DNA of 64,000 bases, taken from the NCBI RefSeq assembly GCF_014897985.1, contig NZ_JABUZA010000004.1, positions 1 through 64,000 on the forward strand, in the 5' to 3' direction. Both the position numbers and the translations under genes were made by a program. Shown piece after piece: positions 9,130 through 16,638 of the stretch. This DNA comes from Halomonas colorata (GTDB lineage Bacteria; Pseudomonadota; Gammaproteobacteria; Pseudomonadales; Halomonadaceae). Under the pieces are notes generated by a model, which made no database searches, was not told the origin of the DNA, and was given only the letters and a program-made list of their open reading frames with translations. The first letter of the stretch is position 1. Every line of letters begins with the position of its first letter.

Positions 9130-9825
9130 TCAGTCGCCCGTGGTCGGCTTTAACGCTCGCGCCTGGAAATAGGCATCGCTCATGACGAAGGCGAAGCGTT
9201 GGGTGGCCTCGGCGCGGTACTGCCCGCGCTGCTCGCGATCCCAGAGCGCGACCATATCGGCCAGACGCACCACGCTGACGCCGGCGTTATCCGCGAGCTT
9301 GAGCGCCCGTCGAAAACGGCGAATCAGTTCCTCAGAGGCATGGCAATCGAGCAGCTGCTGAAAGCGCAGATCACTCATTCGCGGGGTATCACCGGTATTG
9401 GGGCGCTTCTCGCCCAGGCGTTTGCCCAGAGGAGCATCGAACGTTTCGGCGCGCAGCTCACTCGCGACGGCGGCAATAGTCGCCCATACCTCAAGACGCT
9501 GAGCACGCTGTCGGTTTGATCTCCCCGTTGGCGTCTCTTTCCATGCCTTCGACTCAAGCGCCTGCCAGAGATGACGGAATGCTTCGGTCAGCATGACCGA
9601 CTCGATGGTGTCGCAGCGGCGCAACGCGGCGCGTACGCCTCGCAGATAGCCGGGTGCCTCGGTGATCTTTTTCAACGCAGGAGGGTCGAGCGTCAGCCGC
9701 TGCCACCAGCGACGCAGCATATATGCCTCATCAGGGGTAAGCGCGTAGCAGTAATCTTCTACCGCATCGCCCTTTGTGGCCTTTTCATCCGGCGCTTGCG
9801 GCGGCGTTTTTTCTACCTCACTCAT
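9130..9825 (-). CDS. cse2: Cascade small subunit Cse2 (CasB)
   Basis: 231-residue mostly helical small subunit that lines the target strand in the I-E effector complex. Landmarks are ALRRCDTIESVMLTEAFRHLW, RFQQLLDCHASEELIRRFRRALKLADNAGVSVVRLADMVALWD (given as landmarks RFQQLL, RLADMV) and the C-terminal RFAFVMSDAYF. It is somewhat longer than E. coli CasB (about 160 residues) because of an N-terminal acidic extension. Its start overlaps the cse1 stop (ATGA). Confidence 0.9.
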   Translation of the reverse strand: MSEVEKTPPQAPDEKATKGDAVEDYCYALTPDEAYMLRRWWQRLTLDPPALKKITEAPGYLRGVRAALRRCDTIESVMLTEAFRHLWQALESKAWKETPTGRSNRQRAQRLEVWATIAAVASELRAETFDAPLGKRLGEKRPNTGDTPRMSDLRFQQLLDCHASEELIRRFRRALKLADNAGVSVVRLADMVALWDREQRGQYRAEATQRFAFVMSDAYFQARALKPTTGD

Positions 9826-11525
9826 GCAGGGCTCTCCTCATTGCGTTCAATCCTGGGCGCCTTCAGATCAAAATCGCCGATCTCGGCAAATGTCTGCACC
9901 GTCTTGCCAACCTTTTTGCCACTGCCGTTCAGATACGCCAGCAGATAGCGCCGCGCGCTGGTGATGCGCTCGAGCTGCTGCATCTTCATGCCTTCCAGCG
10001 GACCGCTGATGGCCTGGGCATCGAACAGCGCCACTGTTTCACGCTTGAGCGCCAGGTACCACTGGCGATGAGTCTCGGGCGAGAGCGTCGGCGTTTCATC
10101 GAGTAGCGCCTCCCCCATCTCGCGCAGCGCGCTGAAAAATGCCAGCTGAGTCGCCTCGAAAAACTGGGCGTCGATCTGGCTCATATCACCCTTGGCATCT
10201 TCAGGGCGTTTGAACCAGGCGCGCTTGAGCTGATTGCGCAGCGTCCAGCTGATCTCCGAGGCCAAGTCGACGAAGCGCTTGGCCCAGCCGCGCAGCGTTT
10301 CCTGCTGCCCCTCGGGCACGCCCACCAGCGGCATTTCCACGCTGTACCAGCCGCGCGGCTTCATGTTGTCCATGTCATAACCGAACACCCAGAGCCGGGT
10401 ACGCTTGAACAGCGCTTCGAACGCTTCGCCATCGTCGCGCGCGGCCTCCACCTGGCGATACTTTTGCAGATGGTGAGTGACCACGCGGGCGGGCAGCGCG
10501 CCGCTAACGGCTTCATCTTCCAGCACCAGCCCCGGCCAGTGGCGGTAGCCAAGCCCCCCGGGCTGGCCCTTGCTGGAAAGCGGTAGCTCATCGAGCTTTT
10601 TAGGATTAAGGCGGCGATAAGGTGTGAGCGGGTGGCGCCAGGGGCCGTCGTAGTTGGCGCCCTGCTTCTTGGCGCGCAGGCGGCGCACCGGGTGTGTCGC
10701 CTCGCGGCCGCAAAGGTCGCACTCGCCCGGCGTCTCGTCGAATAGCAGCCTATAGCGCCTGGGCATCGACCAAAAAGCGTGCAAGGGGTGCACCTGCTCG
10801 GGCAAAACCTCGGTGCCTTTCTTGTCGCTGACACGGGTATCCTTCATCCAGAAGAACAGATCGCTATCGCAGGCTTCAGGCGCGCGCCATGTCTGCCCCG
10901 GCTGGCCCACCGCATCCGCGGGCATGACGTTGGGCCAGAGGCGCGCCCACAGTGGTTTGCTGTCGTCTTCCGGCAGAATCAGCGTGGTCAGCGGCCCGCC
11001 GCCGCGCAGGCCAACGCGAATGCCCGCGCCACCGGCGGGCGCGTTGATCTGCATGGTATAAAGCGCCAGCGCCGCGCACTCGGGGCAAGCAGTTTCCACC
11101 CGGCCGCGCTTGACGAAGAAATCGGTATTGTTCTTGATGCCGTTGGCGCCGGGCGAGTCGATCAAAAGGCCGGCAACCGGCGCGTCCTTGACGTCGTCCA
11201 ACGGGTCCAGGTCCTGCATGAATCGCGGGCCGTCGCCATCCAGCTCGAAGGCAGAGGCAAAGGGCGCTAACAGATCATCGAGCTTTGCCATGCTGGGCGG
11301 CGTCTGATAATAATCCAGCCAGGCGTCGGTATTTTTGGGCGTCATCGCCGTCTGCAGCAGCGCGATCAAAAACTGCCAGGCCGCGCCCTGGAAATCGGCG
11401 CGAGGAAGTGCGAGGTCGAGCACATTCGGGTCGGCGAGGGCCGAGGGTGGGCGGTAGGCGATTCGGCCATCGCCATCGCGATACCGAAAGGGCAACCAGG
11501 GGTCTGTGAGTAGATTCATCGGCAC
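9822..11525 (-). CDS. cse1: Cascade large subunit Cse1 (CasA/Cas8e)
   Basis: 567-residue subunit that recognises the PAM and recruits Cas3. The N-terminus MNLLTDPWLPFRYRDG and the phrase FQGAAWQFLIALLQTAM are diagnostic. Two CxxC-like pairs (CPEC near residue 174 and CDLC near 270) suggest a zinc site. DWxxY-type segments and LRGWAKRFVDLASEISWTLRN follow, with the C-terminal four-helix bundle after residue 400. It is preceded by a 77-base gap from cas3 and overlaps cse2, so the subunits are co-translated. Confidence 0.94.
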   Translation of the reverse strand: MPMNLLTDPWLPFRYRDGDGRIAYRPPSALADPNVLDLALPRADFQGAAWQFLIALLQTAMTPKNTDAWLDYYQTPPSMAKLDDLLAPFASAFELDGDGPRFMQDLDPLDDVKDAPVAGLLIDSPGANGIKNNTDFFVKRGRVETACPECAALALYTMQINAPAGGAGIRVGLRGGGPLTTLILPEDDSKPLWARLWPNVMPADAVGQPGQTWRAPEACDSDLFFWMKDTRVSDKKGTEVLPEQVHPLHAFWSMPRRYRLLFDETPGECDLCGREATHPVRRLRAKKQGANYDGPWRHPLTPYRRLNPKKLDELPLSSKGQPGGLGYRHWPGLVLEDEAVSGALPARVVTHHLQKYRQVEAARDDGEAFEALFKRTRLWVFGYDMDNMKPRGWYSVEMPLVGVPEGQQETLRGWAKRFVDLASEISWTLRNQLKRAWFKRPEDAKGDMSQIDAQFFEATQLAFFSALREMGEALLDETPTLSPETHRQWYLALKRETVALFDAQAISGPLEGMKMQQLERITSARRYLLAYLNGSGKKVGKTVQTFAEIGDFDLKAPRIERNEESPA

Positions 11526-11602
11526 CTCACGTGCGTTAATTTTGGCGTTAAGCGTTCTTTTGATTACCTTGTATCACTTGTCTTTCAGTGAAATGGCAAC
11601 GT

Positions 11603-14281
11603 CTATTTTTGTTCAAAACTCACACCCCACTGTGCGTCGTAACCACAAGTATCCTCCTCCTCAGGCAGCCACGGCTGCACGAAGCGCAGCCCGCGGTGGC
11701 GCTGCTGTAGCGTTTCCCACTGCTCGGTATAGCGCTCCGGCAGTTGAGCTAGTTTCCTGGCCTGGCTTTCCGTCAGGCGACATCGGCTCAGTCGGTCGGC
11801 GTGGCGGTGATCTTCTACCCAGAGCACCAGCTCATCTTCCCGACGCTTGAGTAGCACGACCTCGACACTTTGCTCGTCGCTGAGCCGAGTGCCCATCTCG
11901 CGCTCCTCCTGCCACGGGTCAAAATCGCCATTGAGGCGGTAGCCATCTTCCAGATTCAGGGCGTTATGGGTGGCCACCGAGACCGCGTATTTATCCATAC
12001 CGGTGCGCTCGAAGTGCGCCAGGTCAAACGCTTCCGGGAGGTCCTCCGTCGAGGCGGCGTAAACGCCCTCGATCAAGCTGCGCGCCTCACCCGGCATGGT
12101 GATGGCGCCCTGCTCGCGCAGCACGCGCTGGGTCAGCCAGATCAACGAGGTGTCTTTATAAACCGCCTGGGTGCCGCGGTGCGCTTGGCTCAACCAGTCC
12201 ACATCGGGGGTATCGCTCCACGCGGGCGCGAGTACCTGCAGCACGGGCGCGGAACGTTCGCCGCGCTGGTGGCGCTGCAACCGACCGGCGCGCTGGATCA
12301 AGAGGTCAATGGGCGCGATGTCACTGACCATCTGGTCAGCATCACAGTCCAAGCTCTCTTGGAAAACCTGCGTTGTAACAATCACTTGCCCACGCCTCAG
12401 TGACGGCGTGGACTCCTTGCCGAAGCGACGAATCACCTCGGACTCGATCCGCTGGCGGTCTAGCATCGCAAAGCGTGCGTGGAAAAGCAGGCAGCGTTCG
12501 GGCTCGGGGTGGTGCTCACGCAGTTGCTGGAAGGCGCGGATGGCGTCGTCGACGGTGTTGCGCACCCAAACGATGCACTCGCCCGCTTCTACGGCGGCCA
12601 GTACACGCTCGATAGCCTCGTCTTCGCTTTCCAGCCAGTCGACTGCCACACGGCGTGCGACTTCCGGACGTGTCTTGACGGGCACTTCGTGGGTAGCGCT
12701 CCTTCCGCAATGGGTTAGCAGAGGGTAGTCGTGTGCTTCAAGTGGGCTGGTTTCAACCCCAAGACCGTGGCGCCACGCCGCCGTAAGCGACTCGCGCATG
12801 GCGTGTGGCAGCGTGGCCGTCAACAGGATAACGCTACCGCCCTGGCGGGCGTGGTGGGCCAGTAGCTGATGCAGCAGGGTTTGCATGTAGTGGTCGAAGG
12901 CGTGGACTTCGTCGATGATCAGCACCTTGCGCGCCAGCCCCAGCAAGCGCATCGACTGGTGGCGAAACGGTAAGCCGCCCATCAGCGCCTGGTCGATAGT
13001 GCCCACCCCCACATCGGCCAACAGCGCCTTCTTGTTGGAGTCCGCCAGCCAACGATTGCACTGGGTCGAGGCGCTTGCATCAAGAGCATCGTAATCGTCG
13101 TTTTCTGGCTGGGTGGCCGTCACCGCGCGCTCGAAATCCTCATTGAGCTCGCGCGCCCCGTGGGCAAGCACCAACGAAGGCTTTGATGCGCTGCTGTAAA
13201 AGTGATGATGAAGATTGCCCAGGCGGGCGTACATGGCGTTGGAGGTGGCCATGGTGGGCAAGGCAAAATAGAGGCCCTCGCCGTGGCCCGCGGCCAGCAG
13301 GCGCTGGGCTAGAATGCAGGCGGCTTCGGTCTTGCCTGCGCCGGTCACGTCTTCAAGGATGAACAGCTGCGGTCCGGCCTGGAGCGGCAGATCTTCTGCC
13401 TTCTTCTGCAGCGGGGTCGGTGTCACCTTGCCTGCAAACCACTGATCGAGGCCTGCGTAGGGGGTCGGCGTGGGCGGGCGACCAAACCCGGTGGCCCTCA
13501 GCACCGCCTCGGCCTGGAAAAGCGCTTTAGGCCAGTAATCGCCCAGCGCCATCGCCTTTTGGCAGTAGGGAAAGTAGTCGCGGTGCGAGCCCAGCCAGTC
13601 GCTAAGCGTCGCCCAGCCGGCTATTGTCCAGCTCAAAGTCTTGAAACGCGCCAGCCACTCTTCATCCAGCAGTTTTTCAACCGGCCAGTCGGGCTCGACC
13701 AATGCGGCCCAGTCGGCGACGAAACTGCCTGCAGCCACAGCATCGTCAAGCTCGCCGTCGTTGACGAAAAAGTCCGCAAACGCCAGTTGGCCGGTGGCTA
13801 CAGGGCGACCATGGTGGCCGAAAAACGGTGCCATCAAACTATCTATTGGTTCCAACAACTTTCTGGCAGGCGCCTCCCTTTCTGGCCAGTGCAATACACC
13901 CTCCTTGCGCCACGCTTTCCAGCAAGCATCCCAGAGCAACACACCCAAACGGTCGTGACGCTGCTGATAGGGCTTGCCTTGCGGCGGCGCCATACCGTCG
14001 AGCGAGAGTTTCAGCACCTCCTGAAAGGCGCGGGAGAACTTGCCCAGGTCGTGAAGCCCCAATAAAAAAACCATCAGCTGCCGTAATGGCTCGGGCTCGA
14101 TGCCCAGCTGCGCGGCCAGCTGCTTCGTCAAGGGGCGCTCAGGCGCAAGTAGCTGCCAACCAACGGCCGCTACATCCAGGCTATGCCAGGCCAGCAGATG
14201 GCAAGCATCTCCCGCCTGCCCCGGCAGGGCCTTGCCGGCATAGCGGTGATAGACCGGCAAACGTGAAGATCGAGTCGGCAT
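11603..14281 (-). CDS. cas3: CRISPR-associated nuclease-helicase Cas3
   Basis: 892-residue effector that unwinds and degrades DNA after Cascade binding. The N-terminal HD nuclease domain has AWHSLDV and LGLHDLGKF with the metal-binding His and HD pair. The SF2 helicase follows, with Walker A in DVTGAGKTEAA (about residue 317), the DEVH box in IIDEVHAFD, motif III in LTATLP, and C-terminal QRAGRLQRHQRG (motif VI). Its upstream region (14282-14420) holds the operon promoter. The gap to cse1 and the separate start could allow different expression from Cascade. Confidence 0.96.
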   Translation of the reverse strand: MPTRSSRLPVYHRYAGKALPGQAGDACHLLAWHSLDVAAVGWQLLAPERPLTKQLAAQLGIEPEPLRQLMVFLLGLHDLGKFSRAFQEVLKLSLDGMAPPQGKPYQQRHDRLGVLLWDACWKAWRKEGVLHWPEREAPARKLLEPIDSLMAPFFGHHGRPVATGQLAFADFFVNDGELDDAVAAGSFVADWAALVEPDWPVEKLLDEEWLARFKTLSWTIAGWATLSDWLGSHRDYFPYCQKAMALGDYWPKALFQAEAVLRATGFGRPPTPTPYAGLDQWFAGKVTPTPLQKKAEDLPLQAGPQLFILEDVTGAGKTEAACILAQRLLAAGHGEGLYFALPTMATSNAMYARLGNLHHHFYSSASKPSLVLAHGARELNEDFERAVTATQPENDDYDALDASASTQCNRWLADSNKKALLADVGVGTIDQALMGGLPFRHQSMRLLGLARKVLIIDEVHAFDHYMQTLLHQLLAHHARQGGSVILLTATLPHAMRESLTAAWRHGLGVETSPLEAHDYPLLTHCGRSATHEVPVKTRPEVARRVAVDWLESEDEAIERVLAAVEAGECIVWVRNTVDDAIRAFQQLREHHPEPERCLLFHARFAMLDRQRIESEVIRRFGKESTPSLRRGQVIVTTQVFQESLDCDADQMVSDIAPIDLLIQRAGRLQRHQRGERSAPVLQVLAPAWSDTPDVDWLSQAHRGTQAVYKDTSLIWLTQRVLREQGAITMPGEARSLIEGVYAASTEDLPEAFDLAHFERTGMDKYAVSVATHNALNLEDGYRLNGDFDPWQEEREMGTRLSDEQSVEVVLLKRREDELVLWVEDHRHADRLSRCRLTESQARKLAQLPERYTEQWETLQQRHRGLRFVQPWLPEEEDTCGYDAQWGVSFEQK

Positions 14282-14424
14282 GGCCAGAACATTCTCCCTT
14301 GATCAGGATGACAGCCACGCTCGCTCAGTAAAATTAGCGAACTGACCAAAACCGACGATAGCGTGTCTACAAGTTGAAGGGAAGGTCCAAAACGACCGTT
14401 GGGTGAACGCGTTGCGTCATCATG
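14282..14424 (-). promoter_or_regulatory. Upstream region of the cas operon
   Basis: The 143 bases between the hicB-side terminator and the cas3 ATG contain no ORF and must hold the cas promoter. A ribosome site AAGGGAG lies about 13 bases before the ATG. No clear -10/-35 pair or operator could be read with confidence. Confidence 0.4.
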
Positions 14425-14456
14425 AAAAAACCCGCTCTCGGTCGAGAGCGGGTTTT
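14425..14456 (-). terminator. Terminator after the hicB-like gene
   Basis: A strong hairpin (arms AAACCCGCTCTC and complement, four-base loop) flanked by A and T tracts lies about 65 bases past the hicB-like stop. It insulates the cas operon from transcripts coming from the toxin-antitoxin side and can work in both directions. Confidence 0.8.
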
Positions 14457-14521
14457 CCATTTGGCCTGCGGCTTCAGCGTCGCCACATCAATACGCCTGC
14501 CTCATTGAGTCAGGCTATTCG

Positions 14522-14927
14522 TTACGCGTGGGTCAGCTTTTCCAATGCCGCCGAGGCAATGAACGCAGAGCGGCTTTTAATACCGTGCGTAGTAACGTAT
14601 TTGTCGATCTGGCGGATGACATGACCTGGCAGCGTCACATTCACCTTTTTGGTTTTACCCAGGTAGGGAGAGATATCAATATCGATAATCCCCCAGCCAT
14701 ACCCCTCAAACTCTGGATTCTTACGATGCTCCGCAATGCTGCGGGGCATGGGGATATCTTTATTTTCGTTGGCTAATTCTTCCAGCTGGATATGGGCCAC
14801 TTCCACCGCCATTTCATAGGCGTGTTCGGTCGTGTCAACCGCGGTCACGGCCCCGGGAATATCCGGATATGACGATACCGGTGGCGGTGTGCTCATCACC
14901 CCATTCGATAGCAATCGGATATTGCAT
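14522..14927 (-). pseudogene. hicB: HicB-family antitoxin, frameshifted near its N-terminus
   Basis: HicB antitoxins pair with the small HicA RNase and repress their own operon. Reading from the ATG at 14927, which has a good ribosome site (aggaag six bases upstream), gives MQYPIAIEWGDEHTATGIV. That is the conserved HicB start, but the frame then breaks. One base later (around 14870) the family sequence resumes as YPDIPGAVTAVDTTEHAYEMA and continues through the HicB domain to a ribbon-helix-helix end (KVNVTLPGHVIRQIDKYV). A single extra base explains the break. No hicA-like gene is visible next to it, so it looks like an orphan, decayed antitoxin, unless the indel is a sequencing error. Confidence 0.75.
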
Positions 14928-14993
14928 GGTTTACTTCCTGAACGACCGGGCTACCTGAGTCGCCATCCATGCCGGAGGGCGACCCATGAAGAG

Positions 14994-15022
14994 CGGTTCA
15001 TCCCCACGTCTGTGAGGAACGG
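14994..15022 (-). repeat. Lone CRISPR repeat outside the arrays
   Basis: A 29-base sequence beginning cggttcatccccac and ending ggaacgg differs from the array 2 repeat at only two positions. No partner repeat is found 32 bases away on either side. It lies between the stop of a broken small gene and the ribosome site of hicB. Confidence 0.85.
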
Positions 15023-15023
15023 A

Positions 15024-15196
15024 TTATCTATAACCCTCTTCTTCCAGTCGTTCTCTTTCTTCTGCCATGACTTTGGCTAGTGAATAGGCATCATACGCTA
15101 TCTGCCCATGGTCGAAATCGATTGCAAGTTCATTGTCGGTATCAGGAATTGCTGCATTGCCAAACCTGCAAAATAGTCGAGCCTATCAACGTTCAT
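15024..15196 (-). pseudogene. Broken 58-codon gene of unknown function
   Basis: An ATG at 15196 with an excellent ribosome site (ggagg, five bases upstream) starts MNVDRLDYFAGLAM. A one-base deletion near 15150 would switch into the frame reading AIPDTDNELAIDFDHGQ and ending EERERLEEEGYR at the TAA at 15024. The joined product would resemble small phage-type or accessory proteins of the MxRDxFA..AMQ kind; the function is unknown. As it stands the first frame stops after 32 codons. It directly abuts the lone CRISPR repeat. Confidence 0.5.
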
Positions 15197-15223
15197 ATAG
15201 CCTCCATTATCTAGTTCCCAAGC

Positions 15224-15257
15224 AAAAAAAGCCCAACGGCACGATCCGTTGAGCTTT
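15224..15257 (-). terminator. Terminator of the higBA operon
   Basis: On the minus strand an 11-base stem (AAGCTCAACGG with one G-T type mismatch in its partner) is followed by seven T residues. It lies about 30 bases after the higA stop. A second perfect palindrome (15266-15286, arms GAATTAGTA) overlaps the higA stop codon itself. Confidence 0.8.
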
Positions 15258-15284
15258 AAACTGGTGAATTAGTAACTTACTAAT

Positions 15285-15569
15285 TCAAACAGCAGCGATT
15301 CTTTCAATATGATTTTGCTCTTTATGCTCGGCTTGCCATAGGTCGTAGTTGGTCTGCATGGTCATCCAGTGCTTAGCGTTACCAATACCGCCATGCTCAA
15401 GCCTAACCGCAAAATCAGGGGAAATGCTGGCATGCTCATGCAAAACGCGGGATACCGCTGTGCGGGACATACCTAGTTTCTTGGAAAAATCAGTGACATT
15501 CAGCCCCAGCGCGGGCACGATCCGGCGGCGTAACAAGCTGCCTGGGTGCGGCGGATTCATCATTGTCAT
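15285..15569 (-). CDS. higA: HigA-family antitoxin (XRE helix-turn-helix)
   Basis: Antitoxin that neutralises the HigB RNase and represses the operon. From the ATG at 15569 the protein has 94 residues: MNPPHPGSLLRRRIVPALGL is the standard HigA (VapI-type) start, followed by the helix-turn-helix at VTDFSKKLGMSRTAVSRVLH and the family-typical WMTMQTNYDLWQAE. Upstream in-frame His/Asp codons are unlikely to be translated because GAGG sits eight bases before the chosen ATG. It follows higB in the usual toxin-first order, but with an unusually large gap of about 150 bp. Confidence 0.88.
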   Translation of the reverse strand: MTMMNPPHPGSLLRRRIVPALGLNVTDFSKKLGMSRTAVSRVLHEHASISPDFAVRLEHGGIGNAKHWMTMQTNYDLWQAEHKEQNHIERIAAV

Positions 15570-15674
15570 CACGTTATCCTCATCATCATCATGCACAATA
15601 TTTTTAATCTGTATATTTAGAGGCTGTGCAATCGTGGCTACCGCTCAAGTGGCGAAACCATCCCATTCGGTGGA

Positions 15675-15706
15675 CCTTGATAACCGTATCGTATCGGTTA
15701 TCAAGG
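15675..15706. promoter_or_regulatory. Perfect 12-bp inverted repeat between higB and higA
   Basis: Arms CCTTGATAACCG and CGGTTATCAAGG are separated by eight bases. There is no T tract, so it is more likely an operator or the end of a small inserted element than a terminator. HigA could bind it to control a separate higA promoter; a TTGCAC hexamer lies further downstream, before higA. Confidence 0.5.
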
Positions 15707-15716
15707 AGCGCCGCCG

Positions 15717-15995
15717 TCAGTGGTAGTCTAAATAGTCAACAAGGTGTGCATCTTCCCCATCAAACGTAAATATCACTACCCAATTACCGTTTACATGCAC
15801 TGAAAAAAAGCCCTTCTTATCACCTTTCAAGCCATGGAAATCAAAACCTGGTAAATCCATATCGTTTGGCTTGGTTGCGGCATCCAGTGCTGCCAGTATG
15901 TCTCTTAAATCGTCTACATGGTTAGGCTGTACTCCTTGGGGCTCCCCCCGCTCATAAAGCCGTTTCAGGCCTTTGTGCTTGATTTTCTTTATCAT
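15717..15995 (-). CDS. higB: HigB-family toxin (RelE/ParE superfamily RNase)
   Basis: Ribosome-dependent mRNA endonuclease toxin of about 92 residues from the ATG at 15995. The sequence shows the family landmarks MIKKIKHKGLKRLYERG, HVDDLRDILAALDAA, DMDLPGFDFHGLKG and the C-terminal NGNWVVIFTFDGEDAHLVDYLDYH region. An upstream in-frame start would add 20 residues that do not fit the family. The key residues appear intact. It is transcribed from a well-formed promoter at 16034-16062 and sits beside the leader-distal end of CRISPR array 2. Confidence 0.9.
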   Translation of the reverse strand: MIKKIKHKGLKRLYERGEPQGVQPNHVDDLRDILAALDAATKPNDMDLPGFDFHGLKGDKKGFFSVHVNGNWVVIFTFDGEDAHLVDYLDYH

Positions 15996-16033
15996 CGCAT
16001 CGCTTTGCCTCCCTTGCCGCCGAGCCTGCATAA

Positions 16034-16062
16034 ATTGTAGCGCGTAACGCCACACGCATCAA
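16034..16062 (-). promoter_or_regulatory. Predicted sigma-70 promoter of higBA
   Basis: On the minus strand TTGATG (16062-16057) and TACAAT (16039-16034) are separated by exactly 17 bases, about 40 bases before the higB ATG. The spacer contains the partly symmetrical GCGTGTGGCGTTACGCGC, a possible operator for autorepression. Confidence 0.6.
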
Positions 16063-16113
16063 TAATGAATAGGCATTATGTGTACACCCTTATACCCCTT
16101 CTTTTTATATATA

Positions 16114-16386
16114 CGGTTCATCCCCACGCCTGTGGGGAACGGTTCACTAATAGCGCAGTAGAAGCGCCACACGGCGGTTCATCCCCACGCCTGTGGGGAA
16201 CGGTGGAAGCGGCATTTGAAGAAATGCAGCGGACGCGGTTCATCCCCACGCCTGTGGGGAACGGTACAATAGGCAAATGCTCAATAAAAGCAATCACGGT
16301 TCATCCCCACGCCTGTGGGGAACGGCCGCCAGTAACTCTAACGAGCATTTCTAACACCGGTTCATCCCCACGCCTGTGGGGAACGG
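16114..16386 (-). CRISPR. CRISPR array 2 (type I-E), five repeats, four spacers
   Basis: Identical 29-base repeats lie at 16114-16142, 16175-16203, 16236-16264, 16297-16325 and 16358-16386, with 32-base spacers. The unit differs from array 1 in the hairpin stem (CCCCAC/GTGGGG instead of CCCCGC/GCGGGG). The leader lies on the high-coordinate side, so the crRNA strand is minus, as in array 1. All five repeats are identical, which suggests recent or maintained activity. No cas genes adjoin it; the operon at 5.3-14.3 kb presumably serves both arrays. Confidence 0.97.
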
Positions 16387-16534
16387 TCTAATTGTAGATA
16401 ACTGTTCTGCAAGATAAAAATAGACAGCAGAAAATCTACCAGCGATTCAGGTCAATTTTTGACCAAAAGAATATTATTAAAGAACAGTAAAATCAGAACG
16501 TTGCAGGAAGCTATAAAAATCGCACCAAGCAGCG
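16387..16534 (-). promoter_or_regulatory. Leader of CRISPR array 2, diverged copy of leader 1
   Basis: It starts with the same 11 bases as leader 1 (tctaattgtag) and keeps further matching blocks such as atattattaaaga and a GGTCA...TTGA segment. Similarity runs outward to cgcaccaagc, which in locus 1 is the 3' end of the cas2 coding sequence. The leader 1 terminator-like hairpin is not preserved here. This points to duplication of a cas2-end/leader/repeat unit. Confidence 0.75.
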
Positions 16535-16638
16535 TTTTTTAAGAAGCGTGGCCTCTCTTATAGCATACGCATTCGTCAACGGCGGATTACTCGCGAAGGG
16601 CGCTCATCTGGTGTGCTTGCTGGCTGATTCCGTCGCTT

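Noticed and set aside
15349..15726. 125-codon plus-strand frame across higA and the higB-higA gap
   Set aside because: Mostly antisense to higA, with no family resemblance and no ribosome site.
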